From positions 95,641 to 159,640 of the forward strand of contig NZ_QANS01000008.1 in NCBI RefSeq assembly GCF_003052265.1: a stretch of DNA of 64,000 bases, read 5' to 3'. A program made the translations under genes and the position numbers. The stretch is from Stenotrophobium rhamnosiphilum (GTDB lineage: Bacteria; Pseudomonadota; Gammaproteobacteria; Nevskiales; Nevskiaceae). This document shows, one piece after another, positions 47,841 to 57,769 of the stretch; the stretch's first letter is position 1; each line of letters starts with the position of its first letter. Below the pieces are notes generated by a model. The model had not been told where the DNA came from. It made no database searches and worked only from the letters and a program-made list of their open reading frames with translations.

Positions 47841-50800
47841 TTACCAACCCTCGTATGGGCGATGTCTTCCGATGCCACCGCCTGGAATCGTATTGCCATT
47901 AGCGTCAAGGACACGCCGGTGGTAATGGGGAAGCTCACCGTATTTATGTCCTGTGCGATTACCCCATGGAGCCAAGCGGAAATTACGACCTATACGCAAT
48001 TCAGCTCCAACAACATACCCTTTTCCCGTCAATGCCAAGCCAGAAAGCACTCCTCCAAGATAAGCTCCAGAGCAATGATCAACAGAACCATCAATCCCTG
48101 CTGCAGAACGTATCAACTCAGTTGCTCCCAGTGAAATGCCATCTCCAAAACCTGCTGAGTAATCTACAACTCCTTGAGGGAGCGCATCACCGAAAGCCCA
48201 AAGGCCATAGGGGTCATCGAATGAAATGGGATTCCCTTCCACATATGCATACGTGTTAATCCCTCCCTGCAATCCAATCGGGTCCGATTCTAGATATCTT
48301 CCTAGACTCGGCTCGTAGTCTCTAAAGCCGTTCTGATGAAACCCAGTTTCTGCATCTAAATACTGGCCAGGAAATCGCAGATTGTTAGTGATGGAGGCAG
48401 TTGTCACTACTACCGCACCGAAGGGCTGATAGTCTGCTGACCAACTGACAGCACCTGAGGCATTGGTCAATGCCTGCGGCGTGGCAAGATGGTCGTTCGC
48501 ATAAAAATAGGTTCCGGCTGTAGCGGCTGCTGTTGTCGACGGATAGTAAAGTGCTAATGGCTCTCCATTGAGATAAAAATACTCAGCCCCGGCGACGCCT
48601 GACAGATTATTTTCAACGGTAATATTGCGATCTTTATCCCTTAAATATACTGTCGTTGCCGACGCTGTTACCTTAACAGTGCGTTGTCCAAAAGCATCAT
48701 AAAAATAGAATGGGCTCGCCGATCCCGATACGGTCAATAGGCGATTGGCGTTGCTAAAGGTATATGTGGTCGCACCGTCAGCGACAACGTTCCCGGTCGC
48801 GTCATATGTATATGCATGTGCATTGGGAGCGCTGACCGTATTTAACCGATGACTAGTTGTGGCATACGTATATGTAGCGGGATTCGATGTTAGCCCGCCA
48901 GTTTTGCGATCACCTGTCGAATCAACATAGGTATAAGAAAGATTGCCGTATGTACCTGTCGCTGTTGTTAGCCTATTCAGTTCGTCGTAAGTGAGCGTCT
49001 GTGATTTTGAAGGGGCAATCGCATCGCTAATCGACGTCGCATTATTTCTTGCGTCATATCCGTAGCTTCGACCAAGAACACCGGCGGCTGTTAGCGAGGA
49101 AAGTCGGTAGTCCTGATCATAGGAACGAGATGTTGTTACGCCACTCCCCATGGTCATTTGTTTCCAAGGGCCAAATGGCATGTACTGGATATTGCTTGCT
49201 AGCGTTTGGGCATGACCGCTGAGCGTCGCATTCACTTGAGTAACCTGCCCAATTGCGTTTCGCGTATAAGTTAAAAGGTCCCCTGTCGAATACGCCATCT
49301 GAGTGAGATTATCCGCACTGTCATAAGCATAAAAAGTCGCGTAGTTATGGCTTGCGACGACATTTGATTCTGCGAATAGCGTTCCACGTGCCGCGTAGGC
49401 ATATGTACTTTGACCACTTGGGTCGCTAATACCCGTCAGTCGCCCAATGCCATATGGATAAGCTGGCGAATAATTACTGCCGTCATAGAAGTAGAAGACG
49501 TTTTCGGCTGACGTGGGATAGGCCTTCTTCTTGATGCGATTTAATGCGTCATAGGTATATTGCGTCGTAATCCCGCGAGCATCCGTGCTGGATGAAATAT
49601 TCCCCGCAGCGTCATATGTATTGGTCGTTAAGCCCGAGTCCGGGCTATTTACTGAGAGCGTGCTATTTAAAGCATCAACCGCATAGATCGTCGTCAGATT
49701 GGAGGGATCTTTGACAGACAGTGTGTGATCTAGCGCGTCATAACCATAGGTCGTATACCCACTCTTAGCATCGGTTACGGCGCTCAATCGATTCAGCGCA
49801 TCATAGTTGTACTGAGTCAGATACAAGCCCGCTTCTTTGAGCGACTTTATGTTTCCATATCCGTCATATGTGTAGGCGGTCGTTTGTCCATTCGCCCCAT
49901 GGATTTCCTTGATACGTCCATCAATTCCGACGACGCGGCTGAGTGACTTCCTCAAAACATCGCCACCGTCATAGATGGACTCGCTCAGTCTATTCCCAAG
50001 TCCATCCAGCGTGTAATGAATGTGATTGCCCAGATTATCGGTAATGTCTGTTAGCTTGTAGGCGTCGTCATAGCCGTAGGTAAGCTGACTTCCATTAGGC
50101 AATATGGCCTTAGCAATATCACCATTAATGTTGTAACTATAAGAAGTTGTCGCGCCAGCAGTAGAAACTGTTTTTACTCTTTGGCGTGCGTCATAGGTGA
50201 TGTCCGTTTGAACATTGTTGCCATCAAACATCCTGGTGGGATTCCCCTGTAAGTCATACAGCGCAATCCTTATTTGATGTCCTAGTACATTCGTGATTGT
50301 GCTTAGGTTTCCACTGGAATCATACGCATAGGTCGTGACGTCAGTTACGTCCGTGCGTGGCCCATCAACTGTGCTGAGAAGATTCTGCCCATTGTAGGTA
50401 TACGAAGTTGATCGCGTAGCACTGGTATTTGTATCTGTTACCGATTCGTTCGTCTTATTGCCGGATAAATCATAGGTATAAACAGTCCTGCGCCCTGGTT
50501 CGTCGATCTGCTTAGGAAGATGGAATACAGAATCCCATTGCGTCGTTATTGTTCTGGCAACTGCCGATCCATATCCTTCGGTGCGGCTCAGCTCCAGCCC
50601 GCGTAGATCGAATGAATAGCGAGTGACATTGCCGTTAAAATCCGTTCTCTGACTAATAAAGCCATTACTGTCGTAGAGCACTGACTGTGACGATGCACAA
50701 TGCGCACACGCCGCATCACTTCCACCTGAAGAAACACTAGAAATCTTATAAGCCGAGTTAGCAACGCCAAAGTTGTAAGTACGCACAGTACCTATTGGAT

Positions 50801-52160
50801 CGGTTACTTGTGGCGAAGTCGAAGACCCGCTGTACTGAATTGTGAAGAGATCAGTACTCGTTCCGAGTTGAATTGATATCGCTTTCCCTTGAGCATTGTA
50901 GCCAACCGTCATATATCTCTGGCTAGAACCGTCAACGATTCCGGTCAGCGCATTCGGCAGATTCGCGCCAGAGGTCAGAGCCGCTTCGTTGTACAAATAC
51001 GTGCGATTCGTGCCATCAGCATACTGAACACCCGTGAGGTTTCCATTGGCATCATGCTGATAAACATATGCCCCGCCAGCGGGATCTGTTACTGATAAAA
51101 GATAGCCGGCCGAATCGTAGAAGAACGTCAGCGCCCGAGCATAAGGTTCCGTGACCGTCACCAATCTGGAAAGCGCATCGTAGGCAAGCGTTGTAATTCT
51201 TCCAGCGTGATCAGTAATCTGTATCAAGCGCCCGCTAGCGTCATATGTCTCTAGCTCATCTTTACGCGTCTTATAGATCCAGCCTGTTGGAGTTCCACTC
51301 CCGTTATAAGTTCTCTGGAGGGTATCGATTGTGTTACCAACAGCAGTCCAAGTTATTCCATCAGTGGAATCGTAGGAATAGCTATGCCCGTCAGGACGGT
51401 ATGCGATAGCCACTACTTCACTGCCATAAGCTGTGGCGAGTATCGAGCGATCATAAGAATGTCGCCAATGAGCACCCATTGAGGTGCTGACGACACGATT
51501 ATCACTGTTGTAATAGCGGATGAAGCGCAGAGGCATCACCGTATTCCCAACGTAATCCTTTTCGACCTGATATTTGTTGCCTGTTGCAGGATTAATGGGA
51601 TCACCAACACATCCCGCAGTACAACCGCCTTGCAATGCTCTATCTGTTTCTCCCAAATTGCTGCCCGTTACAGCGCCACCCACATAAATACATCTTGGCG
51701 GCACCGTACTTCCAGAAAGTAAAAATCCAGGTTCACACACCGCCGGCGCACCAGCACTCCACTGGAAATCCGCACTAGATAGAGTACTCCCACAACTATT
51801 AACTCCATGGACGTTGCACTGAGCTAGATATGTTGTCGTCCCTGCACTGATTGCCGAAGTGCCGCTGATGGTTGAAACGTTGCAGGATGTACTAACCAAC
51901 GCTGCACATTGATTACAGGCCGATGGCAGATCAGCCGCACTGACTGATCCACAAGTACCCCCATTATTTACAAACCATGATCCCGGCTTTGCGGGAAGAC
52001 TAAATGTTTGAGCAAACGCCAAATTGGTGGAGAGCCCTGTCAACACGACTCCCAACATCCAAAAGCTAACCACACGTCCAACGATCAACCAGTGCTTTAT
52101 CACTATCGGGTTTCTATCTCCTTGGATTCTCTTTCCCCGACATTTCGTGAATAGGCGCAT
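47841..52160 (-). CDS. Sec-exported Rhs/YD-repeat toxin, Rhs1
   Basis: A 1439-residue polymorphic toxin. After a membrane/signal segment (about residues 32-52, ending LAFAQ) come a Cys-rich domain, a DUF6531-like part (GDPINPATGNKYQVEKDY), many YD repeats that form the shell, and the conserved core end (GRYLESDPIGLQGG). The last 118 residues after DPYGL are the variable tip, with a hydrophobic Gly-rich part and a basic His-rich end (LPHYHRR, GIGRHRPYE), perhaps a nuclease. ATG 52160 is chosen because its leader aligns with that of Rhs2. No PAAR or VgrG is present, so delivery is not obviously by type VI secretion. Confidence 0.88.
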   Translation of the reverse strand: MRLFTKCRGKRIQGDRNPIVIKHWLIVGRVVSFWMLGVVLTGLSTNLAFAQTFSLPAKPGSWFVNNGGTCGSVSAADLPSACNQCAALVSTSCNVSTISGTSAISAGTTTYLAQCNVHGVNSCGSTLSSADFQWSAGAPAVCEPGFLLSGSTVPPRCIYVGGAVTGSNLGETDRALQGGCTAGCVGDPINPATGNKYQVEKDYVGNTVMPLRFIRYYNSDNRVVSTSMGAHWRHSYDRSILATAYGSEVVAIAYRPDGHSYSYDSTDGITWTAVGNTIDTLQRTYNGSGTPTGWIYKTRKDELETYDASGRLIQITDHAGRITTLAYDALSRLVTVTEPYARALTFFYDSAGYLLSVTDPAGGAYVYQHDANGNLTGVQYADGTNRTYLYNEAALTSGANLPNALTGIVDGSSQRYMTVGYNAQGKAISIQLGTSTDLFTIQYSGSSTSPQVTDPIGTVRTYNFGVANSAYKISSVSSGGSDAACAHCASSQSVLYDSNGFISQRTDFNGNVTRYSFDLRGLELSRTEGYGSAVARTITTQWDSVFHLPKQIDEPGRRTVYTYDLSGNKTNESVTDTNTSATRSTSYTYNGQNLLSTVDGPRTDVTDVTTYAYDSSGNLSTITNVLGHQIRIALYDLQGNPTRMFDGNNVQTDITYDARQRVKTVSTAGATTSYSYNINGDIAKAILPNGSQLTYGYDDAYKLTDITDNLGNHIHYTLDGLGNRLSESIYDGGDVLRKSLSRVVGIDGRIKEIHGANGQTTAYTYDGYGNIKSLKEAGLYLTQYNYDALNRLSAVTDAKSGYTTYGYDALDHTLSVKDPSNLTTIYAVDALNSTLSVNSPDSGLTTNTYDAAGNISSSTDARGITTQYTYDALNRIKKKAYPTSAENVFYFYDGSNYSPAYPYGIGRLTGISDPSGQSTYAYAARGTLFAESNVVASHNYATFYAYDSADNLTQMAYSTGDLLTYTRNAIGQVTQVNATLSGHAQTLASNIQYMPFGPWKQMTMGSGVTTSRSYDQDYRLSSLTAAGVLGRSYGYDARNNATSISDAIAPSKSQTLTYDELNRLTTATGTYGNLSYTYVDSTGDRKTGGLTSNPATYTYATTSHRLNTVSAPNAHAYTYDATGNVVADGATTYTFSNANRLLTVSGSASPFYFYDAFGQRTVKVTASATTVYLRDKDRNITVENNLSGVAGAEYFYLNGEPLALYYPSTTAAATAGTYFYANDHLATPQALTNASGAVSWSADYQPFGAVVVTTASITNNLRFPGQYLDAETGFHQNGFRDYEPSLGRYLESDPIGLQGGINTYAYVEGNPISFDDPYGLWAFGDALPQGVVDYSAGFGDGISLGATELIRSAAGIDGSVDHCSGAYLGGVLSGLALTGKGYVVGAELRIGRNFRLAPWGNRTGHKYGELPHYHRRVLDANGNTIPGGGIGRHRPYEGW

Positions 52161-52207
52161 GTACTGTCTTCCCGTTAGTTGTTGATCAGCCAGATGGTTT
52201 GCCAACG

Positions 52208-52300
52208 TTTTTACTTGCTTTGGATGTGCAAGTTACGGACAAACGGCCAAGCGGTCTCATGCCTTCGCCTAACGGTATCTAGAATCTACCTTTGTTAGTT
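52208..52300 (-). promoter_or_regulatory. Conserved leader/promoter of Rhs1
   Basis: This upstream block aligns with that of Rhs2 (57632-57720). GCCAAGCGGTC at 52246-52256 (Rhs2: 672-682 of the 57 kb block) and TAACGG fourteen bases on are at the same distance, 85-86 bp, from the chosen start codons. Shared regulation of both toxins is likely. Confidence 0.55.
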
Positions 52301-52354
52301 CTGCGCGGGAAGAAACAAGCGCGTTGCAGTAACCTCTTGATCTGATATCTGCCT

Positions 52355-52777
52355 CTATGCCCGCTGAATCAACAATCCTGATTTAAGTGCAGCCAGCGCC
52401 CCAAGTTCAGAGCCAAACTCAATGGAAAAAAGTCTGCCCCGATGGAGGTATATGTCGAATCGGACAGCCTCCGTGATATTGCCGATGCTTCCTTTCAATG
52501 TCGCTGAAAAGATCTTGAAATTTTCTCCGTGGTTAGGAAATAAATCCGCGCTTGACCAAGTGGCATAGATCGGATCCTTCACACAATAAAAAACAGTTTT
52601 CGTTCCTCGTGCTTGCCGCTGTACAAGATCAAATTTCTCAAGCTGGGAATTCAAAACTAGCTTTAATGACTCCGGTAGAGTTGATCGCCATTCATCAATG
52701 CAGACACTTTCGTATGGCCGTAGCCGGCTGCTACCAAATGCGCGATGAAACAGCGTGGATATAGAATTTAATAACAT
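52355..52777 (-). CDS. Candidate immunity protein for the orphan Rhs tail
   Basis: A 140-residue protein whose ATG overlaps the stop of the orphan Rhs tail by one base (TAATG). It has a short hydrophobic start but no clear signal peptide. Landmarks are DEWRSTLPESLKLVL, KTVFYCVKDPIYATW and FDIYLHRGRLFSIEFGSELG; the last resembles immunity proteins of the SMI/SUKH-like or Imm-type beta folds, but I cannot assign it. Context rather than sequence supports the immunity role. Confidence 0.62.
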   Translation of the reverse strand: MLLNSISTLFHRAFGSSRLRPYESVCIDEWRSTLPESLKLVLNSQLEKFDLVQRQARGTKTVFYCVKDPIYATWSSADLFPNHGENFKIFSATLKGSIGNITEAVRFDIYLHRGRLFSIEFGSELGALAALKSGLLIQRA

Positions 52778-52778
52778 T

Positions 52779-52963
52779 ATTGACACCCGCAAGAATTCCT
52801 ACCTGCACCAGTAGCGCCGTAACCAGCGCCAGCAATGCCTCCTTTATAGGCATTGGGAATCCGGTCGAATTGCTGAACCGGGGCCTGCCACTTCGGTCCT
52901 AAGTCCCTCGGCGGCTCTATTAGCCCACTCCATGGAAGAAGCGGATCGGAGTAATTATTCTAA
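52779..52963 (-). pseudogene. Orphan Rhs C-terminal tail (displaced toxin tip)
   Basis: An open frame of about 60 codons without a start codon. It runs from a stop inside the palindrome at 52943-52978 to TAA at 52779-52777, and encodes DPLLPWSGLIEPP, then FDRIPNAYKGG and a Gly/Ala-rich end with SCGCQ. It sits directly before a coupled immunity-like gene, as expected for an orphan toxin-tip/immunity cassette left downstream of an active Rhs gene. No Rhs core is attached, so it is not translated on its own. Confidence 0.55.
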
Positions 52964-52978
52964 TAATTACTCCGATCC
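52943..52978. repeat. 36-bp near-perfect palindrome
   Basis: Arms GGATCGGAGTAATTATT and its exact reverse complement are separated by only two bases. It lies at the upstream end of the orphan Rhs tail, between it and the Rhs2 immunity gene. It may be a terminator, a recombination junction or an extruding cruciform. Confidence 0.75.
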
Positions 52979-53025
52979 TTTATCTCTTCTTATCTGCTTA
53001 TTTAAAGAATACGAGCCCGGATTAT

Positions 53026-53376
53026 TTATTTTCTGAACGCAGATAATTCGTGCTTCGCCGGTACAAGTTTCTTACGCCGCTCCATAGGATTTACTGCTCG
53101 CCGGATGTCATACCAAACTTCTTCCTTTGTCGTCTCGTTCCCGAGATGCAAGAGGTCAATCACCCCAATAAATTCGAAAAATACTTTTCCTCCAGAATCA
53201 TTTTTATAGTGGTATTCAGATTCTATTCCGTAACTTTTAGAATATTTATAAGCCAACTCGGCATTCTCTTGAGCACAAATAATTATCCGTTCTTCTATAT
53301 CTCGAACTTTATTCGTGCGCCCAGACGTAACAATTCTGAATTGGAACAATAATTTTGCTGCGTATCGGTTTTTCAT
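53026..53376 (-). CDS. DUF4288-like candidate immunity protein for Rhs2
   Basis: A 116-residue protein resembling DUF4288 (FQFRIVTSGR, IIICAQENAELAYKYSK, FFEFIGVIDLLHLG, EVWYDIRRA), a family found beside polymorphic toxins. Its ATG overlaps the Rhs2 stop (ATGA), giving coupled translation right after the toxin tip. The in-frame ATG at 53388 would extend it four residues but loses the ATGA arrangement. It is more AT-rich than the Rhs core, typical of exchanged tip/immunity cassettes. Confidence 0.72.
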   Translation of the reverse strand: MKNRYAAKLLFQFRIVTSGRTNKVRDIEERIIICAQENAELAYKYSKSYGIESEYHYKNDSGGKVFFEFIGVIDLLHLGNETTKEEVWYDIRRAVNPMERRKKLVPAKHELSAFRK

Positions 53377-56300
53377 AAGTTTGGACAAAATCTTCCAGTG
53401 CAGTCGCCAGGATTTAGGGAGCAGTACGTATCACATGAGAGTTGATCGCCAGCGTTACAAGCTGCTTTTAATAAATCGTCGGCGCTAATTAATAGACCCA
53501 TAGTTCCTCCACGCTTAATAACTTTTAGCAAACCACGGAGTTTTTTGATTCGCTCAGCTTGTTTGTTCTTAATAGCATCCTTAAGCGCCTCTTCCACATC
53601 TCCCCGATCAGATTGCTTTGTCAGCCCTTCTGTTCCTATATTGTTTTTACCACCTTTGGCCAATCCTTCTGGATCTGTGAACGACAAGGGATTCCCGTCC
53701 ACATAGGCATACGTGTTAATCCCTCCCAGCAATCCAATCGGGTCCGACTCGATATATCTACCAAGACTTGGCTCGTAATCTCTAAAGCCGTTCTGATGAA
53801 ATCCAGTTTCAGCATCCAGATACTGTCCAGGAAATCTTAGATTGTTACTAACGCTGGCAGTTGTCACCGACGCGGCACCGAAAGGCTGGTAGTTTGCCGA
53901 CCAACTAACTGCGCCCGTCGCATTCGTCAGCACCTGCGGTGTAGCCAGATGATCATTTGTATAGTAGTAGATGTCAGCAGTAACGCCTGCTGCAGGCGAG
54001 TACATAGCGAGGGGCTCGTCTTCCAGATAAAAATATTCCTTCGTTACGTTTCCGGCTCCGTCGGTTTCTTCCATGAGTTTTCCATCGGGCATGCGCGTAT
54101 ACACACTAGCGCCCGGACCTGTCACGTATTTGGCAGCACGCCGACCAAAGCCGTCATAGAAGTAAATGGGCATTCCAGTACTCGAGGCCGCAAATAACCG
54201 ACCTTCGCTGGTGTAGCTATAGCTCAGCGCCCCATCAGCGATCACATTGCCAGAACCGTCATAGGTATAGCTATGCGCATTCGGGCCACTGACCGTGGCC
54301 AGACGATGCGAGCCTGACTGATACGTGTATGTCGAAGGTGTCATCGACAAGCCTCCAGTAAGTCGATCGCCACTGGCGTTGTACGTGTATGCCAATGAAC
54401 CGTATGCCCCAAATGCCGATGTGAGATGGCCCAATGTGTCATAGCTAAACGTCTGGCTGTTCTGCGAATTAATGCCGTCGGTAATGCTTAGGATATTGTC
54501 GCGGTTATCAAAGCTGTAGCTGCGGCTCAAAACGCCTGTCGATCCAATAGACGTTATCCGATAGTCCTGATCAAAACTGCGCGTGGTTGTGATTCCGTTC
54601 GGCAGAGTCATTTGTGACCAGCGGCCAAACGGAATGTATTGAATCGAACTTGCAAGCGGTTTTGTGACGCCACCAATCTTCACGTTGACGGAAGTTACTT
54701 GTCCCATGCTATTGCGCACATAGGTTAGATAACTGCCACGGTATAAAACATCGTTCACGTTGCCTGACAAATCGTAGGCATAGCACGACAGATAACTGAT
54801 ACCAAACGCGGTCTTTAACTCACATTGCTGCTGGCCGCCTGGGTAATAGCCATAAGCCGCTGTGCCACTTTGATCTTTAACTCCAGACAAACGCCCAATA
54901 CTATTTGGCGGCACTGGCGATGTGTTTGTCCCATCGTAGTAGTAGTAAATGTTATCCGACGAATTCGGATAGGTTATCGATATCAAACGTCCAAGAACAT
55001 CGTAAGTTCTGCTAGACATGATCCCAGTAGATTTAGTCTGAGTTACAAGCAGACCACGATTGTCGTATGTATTAATGGTGGTGCCAGCATCGGGACTCAC
55101 TGTCCCGATGAGATCACCAAAGCCATTGTAGTAATAGCGCGTGATATGACCTTGTGGATCTGTAACTGTTGTCACTTGATCTTGTGCGTCATAGCCATAG
55201 CTCACCGCATACAGCATCGGCCCTGTTTCTGAGACCAGACGATTCAGTGCATCGTATCCAGAATAGAAATTATTACTGGCCGCATCGGTGCGTACGTTTA
55301 CATTATCGGTACGGTCATAGCCGTACATAGTGACTTGTGTATTCGCTCCAATCTCCGAAAGAACACGGTTGAGCTCATCAAAAGTCTTTGAAGCAACTTT
55401 TACAATTGATCCGCTACTGTTGCGGATATTCGTATTCGTAATACCGCCCAAAGAATTCCGGGTGTACTCGATACGTTCTCCCGAGTTATTTTGGATGGCA
55501 GAAAGTCGTTTTGCGCCATCGTATTCAAATGAAAGGTTTGCGCCATTGGGTTCCGTCGCACTAATCACTTGTTCGGCAGCGTCGTACGTAAAACTCGTAA
55601 CGGCCTGCAGTGCTCCTGGTTCAACCACGATTTGAGTCAAATGGCCACGCGCGTCATAGCTAAAATTAGTCGTGACGTTGTTGGGATCAATCATCGTTAA
55701 TGGCTGCCCGAGACTATTGACTAACGTAACCTGCGTGGTCTGATTGAGTGCATTCGTGACACTCGCCAAGAATCCGCTGGCGTTGTAACCATAGGTTGTC
55801 GTATCGCTAGTTCCAGCTAAGGGACCATCCACCGTCGTTAATAGCCCAGCGACGTTATAGCCAAAGGTCCAGATTCGCGTTTGTCCATTGGTGCTATAAG
55901 GCGTGGACTGCGTTGTCGTGTCTGTCTCCTTGCGTTGCGTCAAGCGCCCTGCACTGTCATACGTTAGATCGATTGTTAATCCAGGCCGGACAATTTGAGT
56001 GGGCGATCGATATGAAGAAAGCCACGTCATCGCCGTTGTACGAGCCAAAGCCGTACCACTAGCCTCCGTTTTAGTCAGTGGATTTCCTGCGCTGTCATTG
56101 GTCCAAGTTGTGGTGCGATTCTCAGCATCAATCTGTTGATTAACGAAGCCCTTGCTGTCGTAGCCATACTGCGTGTTGCCCGCAATGCAATTTGTACTGG
56201 CTTGCCCTTGAATAGATGCAACGCGCTTTAAAACTCCTTGCTTGGACGCCAAGGTATAGAGCGTCTGCTTGCCTGCTGCGTTAGTAACAGTACGAGTATT

Positions 56301-57587
56301 CCCTGTGAAATCGTACTGAATGTTGGTGTACTCAACACCGCCCGCATGCTGACTCGACGTGGCATGACCTTGGGCATCATAGGTCCACGTTGCAAAACGG
56401 ATTCCACGCTCATCTGTGATTCCGGTCAGTGCGGTGAGATTGGTTGTATCTTCGTACTGGTATGTAATGTAAGGCGCAGTAGATCCATTATTTACCGGAT
56501 ATGTAACCTTACTGAGCGTCGTCGTTTCTGATGGTACTGATATGGATGCCGCAACCCCGCCAGAAGATTTTGGGCTCTGATCCAGATATTCATATTGATA
56601 GACCTTTCCGTCTGGCGCTGTCACGGAGGCCAGCAATCCATAATTAGAGTATGTGAATAGAATCTGTCGATTGAAGTTATCGGTCACAGAGATGTTGTTG
56701 CCTTTACTGTCATACGCCAGTGTCTGCGTATAACCACCTCTATAGGCTATTGAGATCAATTGCCGAGCGGTGTTGTAGGTCTCTACTGTTCCGTCATTAT
56801 CTGTAAATATCCATCCCGCAGAATTCTTAACGAGGGTCCAACGGACATCCGTCCTGGTATTGATTAAATTTCCTGCTGTATCAATGTAAGCAGGAACCCA
56901 AGTCGATGCCGGGCCGGCAGAAAATATCGCTTCCCGGCCGTCACCTAGAACAATCCGGACGTAGAAGAGCTCTCCATAGAGAAACCGGCGGTCAAAGTTT
57001 GTTCTCCATCCAGCACCTAATCGCGAAACAGCTGACCACTGACTGTCGTAATGCCTTTCTAGCTTCAGAAGAAAGGTTCCACGCGTAGTGAATTCACTTA
57101 CTGTTTCAGACTTATTTCCAGAGATGACATTAATGGGATTTCCAGCTTTGACATTGCACGCAGGCGGGCCGCTATCATCTTGACGAAGTGGCGCGCACCC
57201 ACCCGGACCCGAAGGCGAAGCTTTCATACCACTTGAACACGTTAAATTCGCATATCCAGGCAACGTAGCCTGGCCTTGATTGATCCACTTAAAAGAGCAA
57301 CTTGCAGATATGACGCGACCATTAGTATTACTGTGTTGAAAATTAAAACTGCTCATCTCTGAGCCTGATCCCCCATAAAACTGGTCATGGGAGTATTTAC
57401 AGGCTTCCACCGCACTGCCAAACGTAGGCGATGTTTGACCATTTGGAACGACCGCAGTCCAATCTGCTATAGCTGCATTCGGCAAAGTAAGAAGCATTGC
57501 CACGAACAGAAGGGCAACAAGCCCCATCCCACTAAACCGAATTGCTCCTGCTTTATGCTGAACCGCATTAGTTTGATCAAAGTGCAT
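53373..57587 (-). CDS. Sec-exported Rhs/YD-repeat toxin, Rhs2
   Basis: A 1404-residue toxin with an N-terminal signal (GMGLVALLFVAMLLTLPNAAIA), a Cys-containing N-terminal domain, a DUF6531-type segment (NVKAGNPINVISGNKSE), YD repeats throughout, and the Rhs core end (GRYIESDPIGLLGGINTYAY) nearly identical to Rhs1. The variable tip after DPEGL is about 95 residues: a Lys-rich helical part (EALKDAIKNKQAERIKKLRG) then a Cys-rich end with six Cys (AACNAGDQLSCDTYC, CTGRFC). Tip function not recognised. Start ATG 57587 shares its leader with Rhs1. Confidence 0.88.
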   Translation of the reverse strand: MHFDQTNAVQHKAGAIRFSGMGLVALLFVAMLLTLPNAAIADWTAVVPNGQTSPTFGSAVEACKYSHDQFYGGSGSEMSSFNFQHSNTNGRVISASCSFKWINQGQATLPGYANLTCSSGMKASPSGPGGCAPLRQDDSGPPACNVKAGNPINVISGNKSETVSEFTTRGTFLLKLERHYDSQWSAVSRLGAGWRTNFDRRFLYGELFYVRIVLGDGREAIFSAGPASTWVPAYIDTAGNLINTRTDVRWTLVKNSAGWIFTDNDGTVETYNTARQLISIAYRGGYTQTLAYDSKGNNISVTDNFNRQILFTYSNYGLLASVTAPDGKVYQYEYLDQSPKSSGGVAASISVPSETTTLSKVTYPVNNGSTAPYITYQYEDTTNLTALTGITDERGIRFATWTYDAQGHATSSQHAGGVEYTNIQYDFTGNTRTVTNAAGKQTLYTLASKQGVLKRVASIQGQASTNCIAGNTQYGYDSKGFVNQQIDAENRTTTWTNDSAGNPLTKTEASGTALARTTAMTWLSSYRSPTQIVRPGLTIDLTYDSAGRLTQRKETDTTTQSTPYSTNGQTRIWTFGYNVAGLLTTVDGPLAGTSDTTTYGYNASGFLASVTNALNQTTQVTLVNSLGQPLTMIDPNNVTTNFSYDARGHLTQIVVEPGALQAVTSFTYDAAEQVISATEPNGANLSFEYDGAKRLSAIQNNSGERIEYTRNSLGGITNTNIRNSSGSIVKVASKTFDELNRVLSEIGANTQVTMYGYDRTDNVNVRTDAASNNFYSGYDALNRLVSETGPMLYAVSYGYDAQDQVTTVTDPQGHITRYYYNGFGDLIGTVSPDAGTTINTYDNRGLLVTQTKSTGIMSSRTYDVLGRLISITYPNSSDNIYYYYDGTNTSPVPPNSIGRLSGVKDQSGTAAYGYYPGGQQQCELKTAFGISYLSCYAYDLSGNVNDVLYRGSYLTYVRNSMGQVTSVNVKIGGVTKPLASSIQYIPFGRWSQMTLPNGITTTRSFDQDYRITSIGSTGVLSRSYSFDNRDNILSITDGINSQNSQTFSYDTLGHLTSAFGAYGSLAYTYNASGDRLTGGLSMTPSTYTYQSGSHRLATVSGPNAHSYTYDGSGNVIADGALSYSYTSEGRLFAASSTGMPIYFYDGFGRRAAKYVTGPGASVYTRMPDGKLMEETDGAGNVTKEYFYLEDEPLAMYSPAAGVTADIYYYTNDHLATPQVLTNATGAVSWSANYQPFGAASVTTASVSNNLRFPGQYLDAETGFHQNGFRDYEPSLGRYIESDPIGLLGGINTYAYVDGNPLSFTDPEGLAKGGKNNIGTEGLTKQSDRGDVEEALKDAIKNKQAERIKKLRGLLKVIKRGGTMGLLISADDLLKAACNAGDQLSCDTYCSLNPGDCTGRFCPNL

Positions 57588-57631
57588 GCAGAGGCATCCC
57601 GTTTAGTTATTGATAGGCCGGATCTTTCGCC

Positions 57632-57720
57632 TGTTTTTACTCGCTTGTGCTCTCGAAGTTGCAGGTGACCAGCCAAGCGGTCATATGTCTTGGCTTAACG
57701 GCAACTAGGCTCGGCCTTTG
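57632..57720 (-). promoter_or_regulatory. Conserved leader/promoter of Rhs2
   Basis: Counterpart of the Rhs1 leader: GCCAAGCGGTC at 57672-57682 and TAACGG at 57696-57701, 85 bp upstream of the start codon, with a matching ACTAAACGGGA ribosome-binding region just before ATG 57587. Conservation outside the coding region implies functional sites. Confidence 0.55.
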
Positions 57721-57769
57721 ATATTTCCATTAAGCAAGAAATATGCTCTCAAAGGCGAATCAGGAGAAA

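Noticed and set aside
47841..57587. Type VI secretion effectors
   Set aside because: Both Rhs proteins begin with Sec-type signals and lack a PAAR region, and no VgrG, Hcp or EagR gene is nearby.
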